Assembly: GCF_024438035.1 (NCBI RefSeq)
Contig: NZ_JANFQF010000005.1
Span: forward strand, 1-64,000
From: Rhodococcus tibetensis
GTDB lineage: Bacteria; Actinomycetota; Actinomycetes; Mycobacteriales; Mycobacteriaceae
Length of the DNA: 64,000 nt
Direction: 5' to 3'
The stretch's first letter is position 1. Each line of letters starts with the position of its first letter. Shown here one piece after another: positions 55,600 through 64,000 of this stretch. The notes beneath the pieces were generated by a model. The model saw only the letters and a list, made by a program, of their open reading frames with translations, had not been told where the DNA came from and searched no databases. A program made the translations under genes and the position numbers.

Positions 55600-57003
55600 G
55601 TGCCGATAACTCGTTTCCTTGCGCACGGAATCGACTTCGGTGCCGTGCGCGAGGAGTTCAACCTTCCACCCGGCTACCCGCCGCAGGCTGTGTCCCAGGC
55701 GGTAGAGGCCACCGACCGGTGCGCCGCAGAGCGTGAGGACCGCACGGATCTTCCTCTCGTCACCATCGACCCGCCGGAGTCGATGGACCTGGACCAGGCG
55801 CTTCACCTCGAACGCACCGCGGGCGGGTTCGTCCTGCACTATGCGATCGCGGATGTGGGTGCCGTCGTCGAACCCGGCAGTGCGCTGGAGGCGGAGAGCC
55901 GCAAGAGGGGACAGACGTTCTACCTTCCGGACGGCAAGGTCCCGTTGCACCCCAAGGAGCTGTCGGAGGGGTCGGCGAGCCTCCTGCCGGACCAGATCCG
56001 TCCCGCAGCCCTGTGGCGGATCGACCTCGACCAGCGGGCCGAACCGCTGGCGTGGACGGTGTCCCGCGCGACCGTGCGCTCGGTCGCGCGGCTCGACTAT
56101 GCCGGGGTCCAGTCGGATTCCGAGGCGGGCCGATTGCATCCGTCCATCACGTCACTGCCCGAGTTCGGCCGGCTTCGCGCCGCAGCCGCGGTAGCCCGGG
56201 GAGCGATCGAACTGAGACTGCCGGAACAGGATGTGGTGCCCGACGGAGACGGCTGGCGCATCGATCTGGCGCCCCGCACCGAGGCCGACGACTGGAACGC
56301 CGAGGTGTCCTTGCTCACTGGAATGTGTGCCGCCGCCATGATGATCGACGCGAATGTCGGGTTGCTGCGGACGTTGCCGCCCGCGGGGCCCGACGCCGTG
56401 AATGCTCTGCGACGCACCGCGGCGGCATTGGGCATCGAGTGGCCACGCGACGTCGGTGTGGGTGAAATGCTCGCCGGGCTGGACCCGAATGCGCCGACGC
56501 TCGTACTGATGACCGAGGCGCCGTCGTTGCTGCGGGGGGCCGCTTACGCGGCCTTCGACGGCACCGTTCCGGAGTTGACGGTGCATGCGGCCATCGGCGC
56601 CCCCTATGCGCACGTCACCGCACCTTTGCGCCGGCTCTCGGACCGATACTCCACGGAAGTGTGCCTGGCCATTGCGTCCGGTGCCGCGGTCCCGTCGTGG
56701 GTGCGCGAGGCACTGGGATCGATGCCCGAAATCATGGGCGGCTCGGACACGCTGGCCGGCAAGGTGGAACGCGCCTGCATCGACCTCGCCGAGGCGACGG
56801 TCCTCGCCGACCGGGTGGGGGAGGTGTTCGATGCCACCGTTCTCCGCTCACGCAACGGCAAGCGCACTGCGGACGTGTTCGTCCCGTCCGTGTCGGTAAT
56901 GGCCAAATGCGTCGGCGATCCTGCGGAAGGTGAGCAGGTCAAGATCCGGCTCGTCGTCGCCGACGTCGCCAAGAGGACCGTCGAGTTCAGCTATCCGGCG
57001 TAG
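55600..57003 (+). CDS. RNB-domain (RNase II family) ribonuclease
   Basis: 467 residues from GTG 55600. The RNB catalytic signature is ITIDPPESMDLDQALHLE in essence: TIDPPESMDLDQAL with the clustered Asp residues, then LHYAIADVGAVVEPGSALE and the closing block HVTAPLRRLSDRYS. It degrades RNA from the 3' end. The actinobacterial form lacks the cold-shock domains at the N-terminus, as here. Convergent with pip, 5 bases apart. Confidence 0.9.
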   Translation: MPITRFLAHGIDFGAVREEFNLPPGYPPQAVSQAVEATDRCAAEREDRTDLPLVTIDPPESMDLDQALHLERTAGGFVLHYAIADVGAVVEPGSALEAESRKRGQTFYLPDGKVPLHPKELSEGSASLLPDQIRPAALWRIDLDQRAEPLAWTVSRATVRSVARLDYAGVQSDSEAGRLHPSITSLPEFGRLRAAAAVARGAIELRLPEQDVVPDGDGWRIDLAPRTEADDWNAEVSLLTGMCAAAMMIDANVGLLRTLPPAGPDAVNALRRTAAALGIEWPRDVGVGEMLAGLDPNAPTLVLMTEAPSLLRGAAYAAFDGTVPELTVHAAIGAPYAHVTAPLRRLSDRYSTEVCLAIASGAAVPSWVREALGSMPEIMGGSDTLAGKVERACIDLAEATVLADRVGEVFDATVLRSRNGKRTADVFVPSVSVMAKCVGDPAEGEQVKIRLVVADVAKRTVEFSYPA

Positions 57004-57008
57004 AAACG

Positions 57009-57983
57009 TCAGGGGCGGAACCGGTCGGTGGCCGATACCAGACGATCGACGATCCCCGGCTCCATCGCCGAATGGCCGGCGTCGCCGACGATGTCGAGCT
57101 GGGAGCCGGGCCACGCCCGGTGGAGGGCCCACGCGCTCGTCGCCGGGCATACCACGTCGTAACGACCCTGCACGATCACACCCGGAATGCCCTCGAGTGT
57201 CGCAGCGTCGCGTAGCAGCTGGCCCTCGGCGAGGAATCCGCGGTGGTGGAAATAGTGGTTCTCGATCCGGGCGAAGGCGAGCGCGAACCGAGGCTCCGAG
57301 CTCTCGGCAACCCGTTCCGGCTTCGGCAGGAGAGAACTGGTCGCGCCTTCCCAAGCCGACCACGCGATCGCGGCCCGTGTGGCTACCTCCGGATCTGCGG
57401 CATGCAACAGCCGGTGGTAGGCCTCGACCAGATCACCGTCCCGCTCCTGCTCGGGTACGGGGGCCAAGAACTCCTCCCACAGTTCCGGGAAGAGATGCGC
57501 AGCACCCCCGTTGTAGTACCAGTCGACCTCGCTGCGCCGCAGCAGGAAGATGCCCCGCAAGATCAATTCGGTGACCCGGAGCGGATGCTTCTGCGCGTAC
57601 GCCAGCGCCAGGGTGGAACCCCACGAACCGCCGAACACCTGCCATCGCTCCACGCCGAGGTGGCTGCGCAGCAGCTCGATGTCCGAGATCAAGCGGTCCG
57701 TCGTATTCACCGACAGATCGGCACCGTCGGCGACGTGCGGCGTGGAACGGCCACACCCGCGCTGATCGAAGAGCACGATTCGGTACACGGTGGGATCGAA
57801 GAACTGGCGATACACGGGGTCCGTGCCACCGCCCGGCCCACCGTGCAGGAAAACGACGGGCTTTCCGGCGGGATTGCCGCTCAGTTCCCAGTACACCTGC
57901 TGGCCGTCACCCACGTCGAGATGCCCGAACCGGAACGGCTCCAACGCCGGATAGAGGGTGCGCAGTTGCGCCTCGGCCGGCAC
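57009..57983 (-). CDS. pip: Prolyl iminopeptidase
   Basis: 324 residues from GTG 57983, just after the stop of the upstream lipoprotein gene; the longer frame is a read-through of that region. Family block LYPALEPFRFGHLDVGDGQ, QVYWELSGNP, FLHGGPGGGT (oxyanion), DQRGCGRSTP, the nucleophile GGSWGSTLAL and the final His in DAGHSAMEPG. It removes N-terminal proline from peptides in the cytoplasm. Confidence 0.92.
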   Translation of the reverse strand: MPAEAQLRTLYPALEPFRFGHLDVGDGQQVYWELSGNPAGKPVVFLHGGPGGGTDPVYRQFFDPTVYRIVLFDQRGCGRSTPHVADGADLSVNTTDRLISDIELLRSHLGVERWQVFGGSWGSTLALAYAQKHPLRVTELILRGIFLLRRSEVDWYYNGGAAHLFPELWEEFLAPVPEQERDGDLVEAYHRLLHAADPEVATRAAIAWSAWEGATSSLLPKPERVAESSEPRFALAFARIENHYFHHRGFLAEGQLLRDAATLEGIPGVIVQGRYDVVCPATSAWALHRAWPGSQLDIVGDAGHSAMEPGIVDRLVSATDRFRP

Positions 57984-57985
57984 CT

Positions 57986-58441
57986 TCAGAACCCGATCAG
58001 GCCGGACGCCAGATCGGGTATCTCCAACGCTGTCACGGCTTCCTGACGGATCTGCGGGCAGGCGGTCGTCGTGATCACGTCGACGCGTCCACGATCCTGC
58101 AGAAAGTCGAGGGCATTGAGGTTGTTCTTCGCGATCCACGTCCCGACCAGCCCGTTGAGCCCGGTCTTTCCGATGGTGGGCGTGTACGTGCGCCAGCTCT
58201 GCAGCTGCCCCTCGAGATCACTGCACAACTGGGCGGCCTGGGCCTCGGTGACCCCACCCGGCACCAGGGCGGCGCCGGGAACCGCGGTGGTGGTCGGTGC
58301 CGGGGGTGCCGTGGTGCCGGGGGCGGGTGCAGGGCTCTGTCCGGCACACCCCGTGACCAGCGTCGCGGCGGCCACCATCCCGGCCGCGACCACGGCCAGG
58401 CGGTGACGACGTCCGGTGCCCTGCACGCATCGCTGTCCCAT
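57986..58441 (-). CDS. Lipoprotein of unknown function
   Basis: 151 residues from ATG 58441, chosen because GAGGGGG lies 7 bases upstream. Signal peptide with lipobox LVTGC (Cys32), then a Pro/Ala/Thr-rich linker, then a folded part with two Cys (AAQLCSDLEGQLQSW, TTTACPQIRQEA), probably a disulfide. No recognised domain. Likely co-transcribed with pip, whose start follows its stop. Confidence 0.75.
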   Translation of the reverse strand: MGQRCVQGTGRRHRLAVVAAGMVAAATLVTGCAGQSPAPAPGTTAPPAPTTTAVPGAALVPGGVTEAQAAQLCSDLEGQLQSWRTYTPTIGKTGLNGLVGTWIAKNNLNALDFLQDRGRVDVITTTACPQIRQEAVTALEIPDLASGLIGF

Positions 58442-58487
58442 GAACATCCCCCTCGAGTGTGTGCCGCCCTGGTGAATTGAGGACGAC

Positions 58488-59357
58488 CTAGAAGCTGTGC
58501 TCTTCCGCCGGGAACGTTCCGGCGCGTACTTCGGTCGCGTATGCGGCGGCCGCGTTCCGCAACTCGTCACCGACGTTACCGAAGCGCTTGACGAACTTCG
58601 CAGTCTTACCGCTGGTGTAGCCGGCCATGTCCTGCCACACCAGTACCTGGGCGTCGCATTCGGCGCCCGCTCCGATGCCCACGGTGGGGATGGTGAGCTT
58701 GCGGGTGACCTGGCCGGCGATCTCCGCCGGCACCATCTCCATGACGACCGAGAAAGCGCCTGCTTCCTGGACGGCGATGGCGTCGGCCACCAGTTGCTCT
58801 GCGGCATCACCTCGGCCCTGGACGCGGAAGCCGCCGAGCGAGTTGACGCTCTGGGGAGTGAAGCCGACGTGGGCCATCACGGGAATGCCTGCGGCGGTGA
58901 TCGCGGCGATCTGGGGTGCGACGCGTTCGCCGCCCTCCAACTTGACGGCGTGGGCGAGGCCTTCCTTCATGAACCGGGTGGCGGTGGCGAGGGCCTGCTC
59001 GGGCGAGCTCTCGTAGCTACCGAACGGAAGGTCGGCCACGACCAGGGCATGCGGTGCCCCTCGTACGACACCCCGGACGAGGGGGAGGAGTTCGTCGACG
59101 GTGACCGGAACGGTTGTCTCGTACCCGTAGACGACGTTGGCGGCGGAATCGCCGACGAGAAGAACCGGAATGCCGGCTTCTTCGAAGATGCGGGCGCTCG
59201 AGTAGTCGTACGCGGTGAGCATGGCCCAGCGTTCGCCCTCGGCCTTCATGGCTTGCAGGTGGTGGGTACGGGTCTTGCGCTTGGGAACGTCGTGAGAGGG
59301 GGCTGATCCGTAGAGCCGATTCTCGGACGTGCTCTCGGAAGACTTGCTAGCGGACAT
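58488..59357 (-). CDS. panB: 3-methyl-2-oxobutanoate hydroxymethyltransferase
   Basis: 289 residues from ATG 59357. TIM-barrel family blocks: [73 protein letters not shown] and [20 protein letters not shown]. It converts alpha-ketoisovalerate to ketopantoate for pantothenate and CoA. The N-terminal extension of about 25 residues ([20 protein letters not shown]) is common in actinomycetes. Divergent from the Hip1-like gene, as in M. tuberculosis Rv2225/Rv2224c. Confidence 0.95.
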   Translation of the reverse strand: MSASKSSESTSENRLYGSAPSHDVPKRKTRTHHLQAMKAEGERWAMLTAYDYSSARIFEEAGIPVLLVGDSAANVVYGYETTVPVTVDELLPLVRGVVRGAPHALVVADLPFGSYESSPEQALATATRFMKEGLAHAVKLEGGERVAPQIAAITAAGIPVMAHVGFTPQSVNSLGGFRVQGRGDAAEQLVADAIAVQEAGAFSVVMEMVPAEIAGQVTRKLTIPTVGIGAGAECDAQVLVWQDMAGYTSGKTAKFVKRFGNVGDELRNAAAAYATEVRAGTFPAEEHSF

Positions 59358-59539
59358 CGTTGTCCCTTTCTGGCCTCGAGGCCCTTGGCGGGTCCCCGGG
59401 TGCGGGTGATGACGCCTACAGTCTGCCACCGGGCCACGAGGGTGCGAACCCCTGTCGCGGGTGCGATAGGTCACATCGGTCGGTGCGGGCTGACCTGCCC
59501 TTCGAGCACGCACACGGTGAACACTGGCACGATCGTCGT

Positions 59540-61108
59540 ATGTTTCGCAGTGCTCGCGTACCGGCCGCGTTTGCGGGTGCCGTCGCAGTTGTTCTCGTCG
59601 TCGCAGGATGTAGCGAAAGTGGGGGAGAGTCCGGAGAGGCAGTCGCGGAAGCGTCGCCTTCCGCTGCGTCGCCCGGGGAGTCCGCTCCCGACGGACTGGA
59701 GGCCTTTTATACCCAGCAGGTGAGCTGGGGTTCGTGCGACGGATACAGCACGGACGGCTCACCGCTCGGTGACAACCTCGACTGCGCCAAGGTGAGCGTG
59801 CCCAACGATTACGCGGATCCGGGCGGCGCCATCGCCCAGATCGCGATCTCGCGGTCCCGGGCAAGTGGCGCGAAACTCGGGTCCCTCCTCGTCAATCCCG
59901 GCGGCCCCGGGGCATCCGGGCTGGCGCTCGCATCTGTCGCCGACGGCACGGAACTCGGCGAAAAGTTCGACGTCATCGGGTTCGATCCGCGCGGTGTCGG
60001 CGCGTCCACCCCGGCAGTGGCCTGCCTGACCGATCCCGAGGTGGATGCCAAGCGCAGGGACGACGACGTCGACATGAGTCCTGCCGGTATCGCGCAGACG
60101 GAAGCAGAGAACCGTGATTACGCGACCAAGTGCGCAGAGCGGACAGGGCCGGACGTGCTGGCCCACGTGGGCACCTACGACGTCGTCCGGGACATGGATG
60201 TCATCCGGGCGGTGCTCGGCGACGCGAAGCTGAACTACCTCGGATACTCCTACGGCACGCGGCTGGGGTCCACGTACGCGGAGACGTTCCCCGGCAACGT
60301 GCGGGCCATGGTGCTCGACGGCGCCCTCGACCCCGAGCAGGATCCGACTGACGAGGTGATCCTGCAGGCCGAAGGTTTCCAGAAGGCGTTCGACGCCTTC
60401 GTCGCCGACTGCATGAGGCAGCAGGACTGCCCCTTGGGTACCGACCCGGCGCAGGCCGACGAGAGGTTCCGCGCCCTGGTCGATCCGCTGATCGCGAAGC
60501 CGGCGGCCACGACCGATCCGCGAGGTCTCAGTTACACCGACGCGATCACCGGAGTCCAGCAGGCGTTGTACTCGCCCAACCTGTGGGGACCGCTGCGCGG
60601 CGGATTGCAGAGTCTGCGGACGGGCACCGGGGATTCGCTTCTGATGCTGGCCGATCTGTACGAGGGCCGGGCGGACGACGGCAGCTACTCGAACCTCAAC
60701 GACGCTTTCAACGCCATCCGGTGTGTGGACGATCCGCCGGTCACCGATCGCGCGAAGGTCGGCGAGGCCGATGTGCGGTACCGGCAGGCGGCACCGTTCC
60801 TCGACGACGGTCGCGGCACGGGCAACGCGCCACTCGACGTCTGCGCGTTCTGGCCGGTGCCCAGCACGGGTGCACCGCACACTGTCGACGCCCCTGGAAT
60901 TCCGACGGTGGTAGTGGTCTCGACCACCGAGGATCCGGCCACCCCATATCAGGCAGGGGTGGATCTGGCGAAGCAGATGAACGGGGCGTTGATCACGTTC
61001 CGAGGCACTCAGCACACGGTTGTTCTCGACGGCGAAGCGTGCGTCGACCACGCCGTCATCGACTATTTCGTGAACCTCGAGACGCCGCCCGCGGACCTCA
61101 CGTGTTGA
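59540..61108 (+). CDS. Secreted lipoprotein serine protease, Hip1/CaeA-like
   Basis: 522 residues. Signal peptide with lipobox VVAGC. Alpha/beta hydrolase of the tripeptidyl-aminopeptidase type: [17 protein letters not shown] (oxyanion), [15 protein letters not shown], nucleophile [14 protein letters not shown], the TAP-like C-terminal domain with Asp in [15 protein letters not shown] and His in [12 protein letters not shown]. Several Cys pairs. The mycobacterial orthologue is cell-wall bound and cleaves GroEL2. The ATG start is set by the signal peptide; the frame is open further upstream from a TTG inside the panB promoter region. Confidence 0.9.
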   Translation: MFRSARVPAAFAGAVAVVLVVAGCSESGGESGEAVAEASPSAASPGESAPDGLEAFYTQQVSWGSCDGYSTDGSPLGDNLDCAKVSVPNDYADPGGAIAQIAISRSRASGAKLGSLLVNPGGPGASGLALASVADGTELGEKFDVIGFDPRGVGASTPAVACLTDPEVDAKRRDDDVDMSPAGIAQTEAENRDYATKCAERTGPDVLAHVGTYDVVRDMDVIRAVLGDAKLNYLGYSYGTRLGSTYAETFPGNVRAMVLDGALDPEQDPTDEVILQAEGFQKAFDAFVADCMRQQDCPLGTDPAQADERFRALVDPLIAKPAATTDPRGLSYTDAITGVQQALYSPNLWGPLRGGLQSLRTGTGDSLLMLADLYEGRADDGSYSNLNDAFNAIRCVDDPPVTDRAKVGEADVRYRQAAPFLDDGRGTGNAPLDVCAFWPVPSTGAPHTVDAPGIPTVVVVSTTEDPATPYQAGVDLAKQMNGALITFRGTQHTVVLDGEACVDHAVIDYFVNLETPPADLTC

Positions 61109-61224
61109 CACGCCCGTCCGCCGCGAGGGGTCGATGTGCCCGCACGCTGGCACGATGCGGAATCGTAGCCGGGCGAATCCGCGAAGTAACACAGATTTAA
61201 CGAACTTTGCTTACTCTCGCGGAC

Positions 61225-62565
61225 ATGGATCGCCAAAAGGAATTCGTGCTTCGCACCCTGGAAGAGCGCGACATTCGGTTCGTCCGATTGTGGTTCACGG
61301 ATGTTCTCGGATACCTGAAATCGGTGGCGATCGCCCCCGCGGAACTGGAAGGTGCCTTCGAGGAGGGCATCGGCTTCGACGGATCCGCGATCGAAGGGTT
61401 CTCGCGGGTGTCGGAAGCGGACACTGTCGCGAAGCCGGACGCCTCCACTTTCCAGGTCCTGCCCTGGAGTTCGAGCAAGGGCCATCAGCACTCCGCCCGC
61501 ATGTTCTGCGACATCGCGATGCCCGACGGATCTCCGTCCTGGGCCGATTCGCGGCATGTGCTCCGCAGGCAGCTGAACAAGGCCAGCGACCTCGGCTTCA
61601 GCTGCTACGTGCACCCCGAAATCGAGTTCTTCCTCCTCGAGAACGGGCCGATCGACGGCACGCCGCCCAAGCCCGCCGACTCCGGAGGGTACTTCGACCA
61701 GGCCGTCCACGACTCCGCCCCCAACTTCCGCCGCCACGCCATCGACGCGCTCGAGTCGATGGGAATCTCCGTCGAGTTCAGCCACCACGAGGCGGCTCCC
61801 GGCCAGCAAGAGATCGACCTGCGGTACGCGGATGCACTGTCGATGGCCGACAACGTCATGACCTTCCGTTACGTGGTGAAGGAAGTTGCCATCGCCGAGG
61901 GTGTGCGGGCCACGTTCATGCCCAAGCCGTTCAGCGATCAGGCCGGCTCGGCCATGCACACGCACATGAGCCTGTTCGAGGGCGACACCAACGCCTTCCA
62001 CAATCCGGACGATCCGATGCAGCTGTCGGAGACCGGTAAGGCGTTCATTGCCGGCATCCTCGAACACGCCAACGAAATCAGTGCCGTCACCAATCAGTGG
62101 GTGAACTCGTACAAGCGCCTCATCCACGGTGGTGAAGCTCCGACCGCGGCGTCCTGGGGTCCGTCGAACCGGTCGGCGCTCGTGCGTGTCCCGATGTACA
62201 CGCCCAACAAGGCGTCCTCGCGTCGCGTCGAGATCCGCAGCCCGGACTCTGCGTGCAACCCGTATCTCACGTTCGCGGTCTTGCTCGCCGCGGGCCTGCG
62301 CGGCATCGAGAAGGGTTACGCGTTGCCGCCGGAGGCCGAGGACGACGTGTGGGCGTTGACGTCGGCCGAGCGGCGTGCCATGGGGTACCGCGAACTCCCC
62401 GGAAACCTCGACGGCGCGCTGCGGGAAATGGAGAAGTCCGAACTGGTCGCCGAAGCACTCGGTGAGCACGTGTTCGACTTCTTCCTCCGCAACAAGCGTC
62501 GCGAGTGGGAAGAGTACCGAAGCCACGTGACGCCGTTCGAACTCAAGACGTATCTGGGGTTGTGA
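61225..62565 (+). CDS. glnA2: Type I glutamine synthetase, GlnA2
   Basis: 446 residues, the exact length of M. tuberculosis GlnA2. Blocks: [33 protein letters not shown], the ATP-binding [39 protein letters not shown], and [20 protein letters not shown]. The tyrosine region adenylylated in GlnA1 (NLYDLP) is replaced by [14 protein letters not shown], so control by GlnE is not expected. It joins ammonia to glutamate or a related acid. The stop overlaps the glnE start. Confidence 0.93.
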   Translation: MDRQKEFVLRTLEERDIRFVRLWFTDVLGYLKSVAIAPAELEGAFEEGIGFDGSAIEGFSRVSEADTVAKPDASTFQVLPWSSSKGHQHSARMFCDIAMPDGSPSWADSRHVLRRQLNKASDLGFSCYVHPEIEFFLLENGPIDGTPPKPADSGGYFDQAVHDSAPNFRRHAIDALESMGISVEFSHHEAAPGQQEIDLRYADALSMADNVMTFRYVVKEVAIAEGVRATFMPKPFSDQAGSAMHTHMSLFEGDTNAFHNPDDPMQLSETGKAFIAGILEHANEISAVTNQWVNSYKRLIHGGEAPTAASWGPSNRSALVRVPMYTPNKASSRRVEIRSPDSACNPYLTFAVLLAAGLRGIEKGYALPPEAEDDVWALTSAERRAMGYRELPGNLDGALREMEKSELVAEALGEHVFDFFLRNKRREWEEYRSHVTPFELKTYLGL

Positions 62566-64000
62566 GCAAGAACATGGTGAAGCCTCCGGCAGCGCGGTCT
62601 GCCGTTCCCGGGCCGGGTCGACTGGGTCTAGTCGAGCCGACCGCTCCCACCGAACTTCGTGATCTGGGCTGGGTGGGCGAAGACAGCATCGAACTGCTCT
62701 GGTCCCTCTCCCGCGCCGCGAACGCCGACCTCGCGCTGCGCACGTTGGTGCGACTGAAGGACGGTCTGGGCGGCGGATGGGAAGCTCTCGACAAGGCCCT
62801 GCGCACCGACAAGGGCCTGCGCGGGCGACTGTTCGGCTTGCTGGGTGCCTCGAGCGCGTTCGGTGATCACCTTGTAGCCGACCCTGCGCTGTGGACCAGC
62901 CTCGCGGGCGACGTCACTCTGCCGACGAAGGAACAGGCGACCGCCAGAATGCTGGCGTCCGTCGAGGCTCACCCGGAGGAGGGCGCCCATCCGGGCGCCA
63001 ACCTGTACCGGGCCGCCGTTACCGGCTCGGAGGCTGTCGCCGCACTGCGCAAGACCTACCGTGACCAGCTCATGCTCCTCGCCGCCGCGGATCTCGCAGC
63101 AACAGTGGAGAACGAACCGGTACTGCCGTACCAGACCGTCGGGCGTCAGTTGTCCGATCTGGCGGACGCCGCGCTGAATGCCGCCCTTGCGGTCGCGGTC
63201 GCTGCGGTGTGCCCGGAAGCGCCGTGCCCGGTGCGGCTCGCAGTGATCGCGATGGGCAAGTGCGGTGCGCGCGAACTGAACTACGTCAGCGATGTGGACG
63301 TGGTCTTCGTCGCGGAACCGGCCGATTCGATCGCGAGCCGGATCGCGGGCGAGATGATGCGTATCGGATCGACCGCGTTCTTCGACGTGGATGCGGCGCT
63401 GCGGCCCGAGGGCAAACGCGGGGAACTCGTGCGCACCCTCGAATCCCACGTCACCTACTACAAGCGGTGGGCCAAGACCTGGGAGTTCCAGGCGCTGCTG
63501 AAGGCTCGACCGATGGTCGGCGATCTGGAGCTGGGGCGGCAGTACGTCGAGGCCCTCAGCCCGATGGTGTGGACCGCCTCCGAGCGGGAGGACTTCGTTC
63601 CCGAGGTGCAGGCCATGCGCCGGCGGGTCGAGGAGATGGTTCCGCCCGAATTGCGCGAGCGCGAGCTCAAACTGGGACGGGGCAGCCTGCGGGACGTCGA
63701 GTTCGCGGTGCAGCTGCTCCAGCTCGTCCACGGTCGTGCGGACGAGGCACTCCACGTGCAGAGCACCATCGACGCATTGACGGCGCTCGCCGCGCGCGGA
63801 TACGTCGGGCGCGACGACGCCGCGAACCTGGCAGCGTCGTACGAGTTCCTGCGGCTACTCGAGCATCGGCTGCAACTGCAGAAGTTGCGACGCACCCACA
63901 CCCTTCCGTCGGCCGAGGACGAGGAAGCATTGCGGTGGCTGGCGCGCGCCGCCCACATGCGGCCGGACGGCAGCAAGGATGCCCTCGGTGTCCTCAATGC
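62562..64000 (+). CDS. glnE: Glutamine synthetase adenylyltransferase, 5' part (runs off the window)
   Basis: The frame opens at GTG 62562, overlapping the glnA2 stop (ATG 62574 is an alternative), and stays open to the end of the window, so only about 480 residues are seen. The nucleotidyltransferase signature of the N-terminal adenylyl-removing domain is present: [19 protein letters not shown], followed by [32 protein letters not shown] and [16 protein letters not shown]. GlnE switches glutamine synthetase on and off with nitrogen supply. Order glnA2-glnE matches mycobacteria. Confidence 0.95.
   Translation, partial: MSKNMVKPPAARSAVPGPGRLGLVEPTAPTELRDLGWVGEDSIELLWSLSRAANADLALRTLVRLKDGLGGGWEALDKALRTDKGLRGRLFGLLGASSAFGDHLVADPALWTSLAGDVTLPTKEQATARMLASVEAHPEEGAHPGANLYRAAVTGSEAVAALRKTYRDQLMLLAAADLAATVENEPVLPYQTVGRQLSDLADAALNAALAVAVAAVCPEAPCPVRLAVIAMGKCGARELNYVSDVDVVFVAEPADSIASRIAGEMMRIGSTAFFDVDAALRPEGKRGELVRTLESHVTYYKRWAKTWEFQALLKARPMVGDLELGRQYVEALSPMVWTASEREDFVPEVQAMRRRVEEMVPPELRERELKLGRGSLRDVEFAVQLLQLVHGRADEALHVQSTIDALTALAARGYVGRDDAANLAASYEFLRLLEHRLQLQKLRRTHTLPSAEDEEALRWLARAAHMRPDGSKDALGVLN

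Noticed and set aside
59759-61192. Open minus-strand frame of 477 codons
   Set aside because: Antisense to the Hip1-like protease; Arg/Val/Gly-rich with no motif.

Overview
The window looks like a chromosome segment of a high-GC actinomycete of the Rhodococcus type (R. jostii / R. opacus-like). I judge this from codon use, frequent GTG starts with 4-base ATGA/GTGA overlaps, the mycolic-type fatty-acid genes, and a right half whose order matches, from memory, the Mycobacterium tuberculosis block running from accD6 (Rv2247) down to glnE (Rv2221c). No database search was run; every assignment is read from sequence motifs and gene order.

Left third (about 1-28.8 kb): an accessory region. It opens with decayed material: an IS5-type transposase fragment, a phospholipase-D-like pseudogene, an HNH endonuclease fragment, a mycothiol-dependent-isomerase-like gene and a stretch of about 900 bases with no credible gene. 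A TetR regulator and a small membrane-anchored protein follow. Next comes a tightly packed plus-strand operon of about 18 kb (5787-23779): SAM methyltransferase, P450, MmpL exporter, alpha-oxoamine synthase, acyl-CoA-dehydrogenase-like flavoprotein, saccharopine-dehydrogenase-like reductase, PEP-synthase/rifampicin-phosphotransferase-like enzyme, class III aminotransferase, small membrane protein, DAO-type FAD oxidoreductase, AttH/CrtC-like lipocalin-fold protein, MprF/VlmA-like DUF2156 transferase, NAD-dependent epimerase, two small coupled ORFs and a BASS transporter. It looks like a small-molecule pathway without any PKS or NRPS. The island ends in wreckage: a helicase-associated-domain pseudogene, two broken tyrosine recombinases, a small membrane protein, and an IS701-family element with perfect 25-base ends but a multiply frameshifted transposase.

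Right two thirds (about 28.8-64 kb): ordinary core genome. A DinB-like protein, an NDMA-dependent alcohol dehydrogenase, a beta-lactamase-fold hydrolase and a DUF3145 protein precede the fatty-acid synthase II operon fabD-acpM-kas-accD (minus strand) with its PucR-type regulator, then aceE. After these come a lipoprotein, DUF3052, ahpE, tRNA-Val, cobD, SURF1, ptpA, a HAD phosphatase, cobC, a Nif3-like protein, a zinc-ribbon protein, RNase HI/acid phosphatase, an ArsB-like permease, a DUF1697 protein, RNase P RNA (rnpB), an alpha/beta hydrolase, a LysE exporter, a pair of MaoC dehydratase genes, a SPOR-like protein, an RNB ribonuclease, prolyl iminopeptidase, a lipoprotein, panB, a Hip1/CaeA-like protease, glnA2 and the 5' part of glnE, which runs off the right edge.

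The most interesting object is the 18-kb operon. The combination of an aminoacyl-tRNA-transferase-like protein, an acyl-CoA-dehydrogenase-like flavoprotein, an aminotransferase and a small membrane protein recalls aliphatic N-N (hydrazine/azoxy) pathways such as valanimycin. The alpha-oxoamine synthase and the phosphohistidine phosphotransferase-like enzyme make it unlike any cluster I can name.
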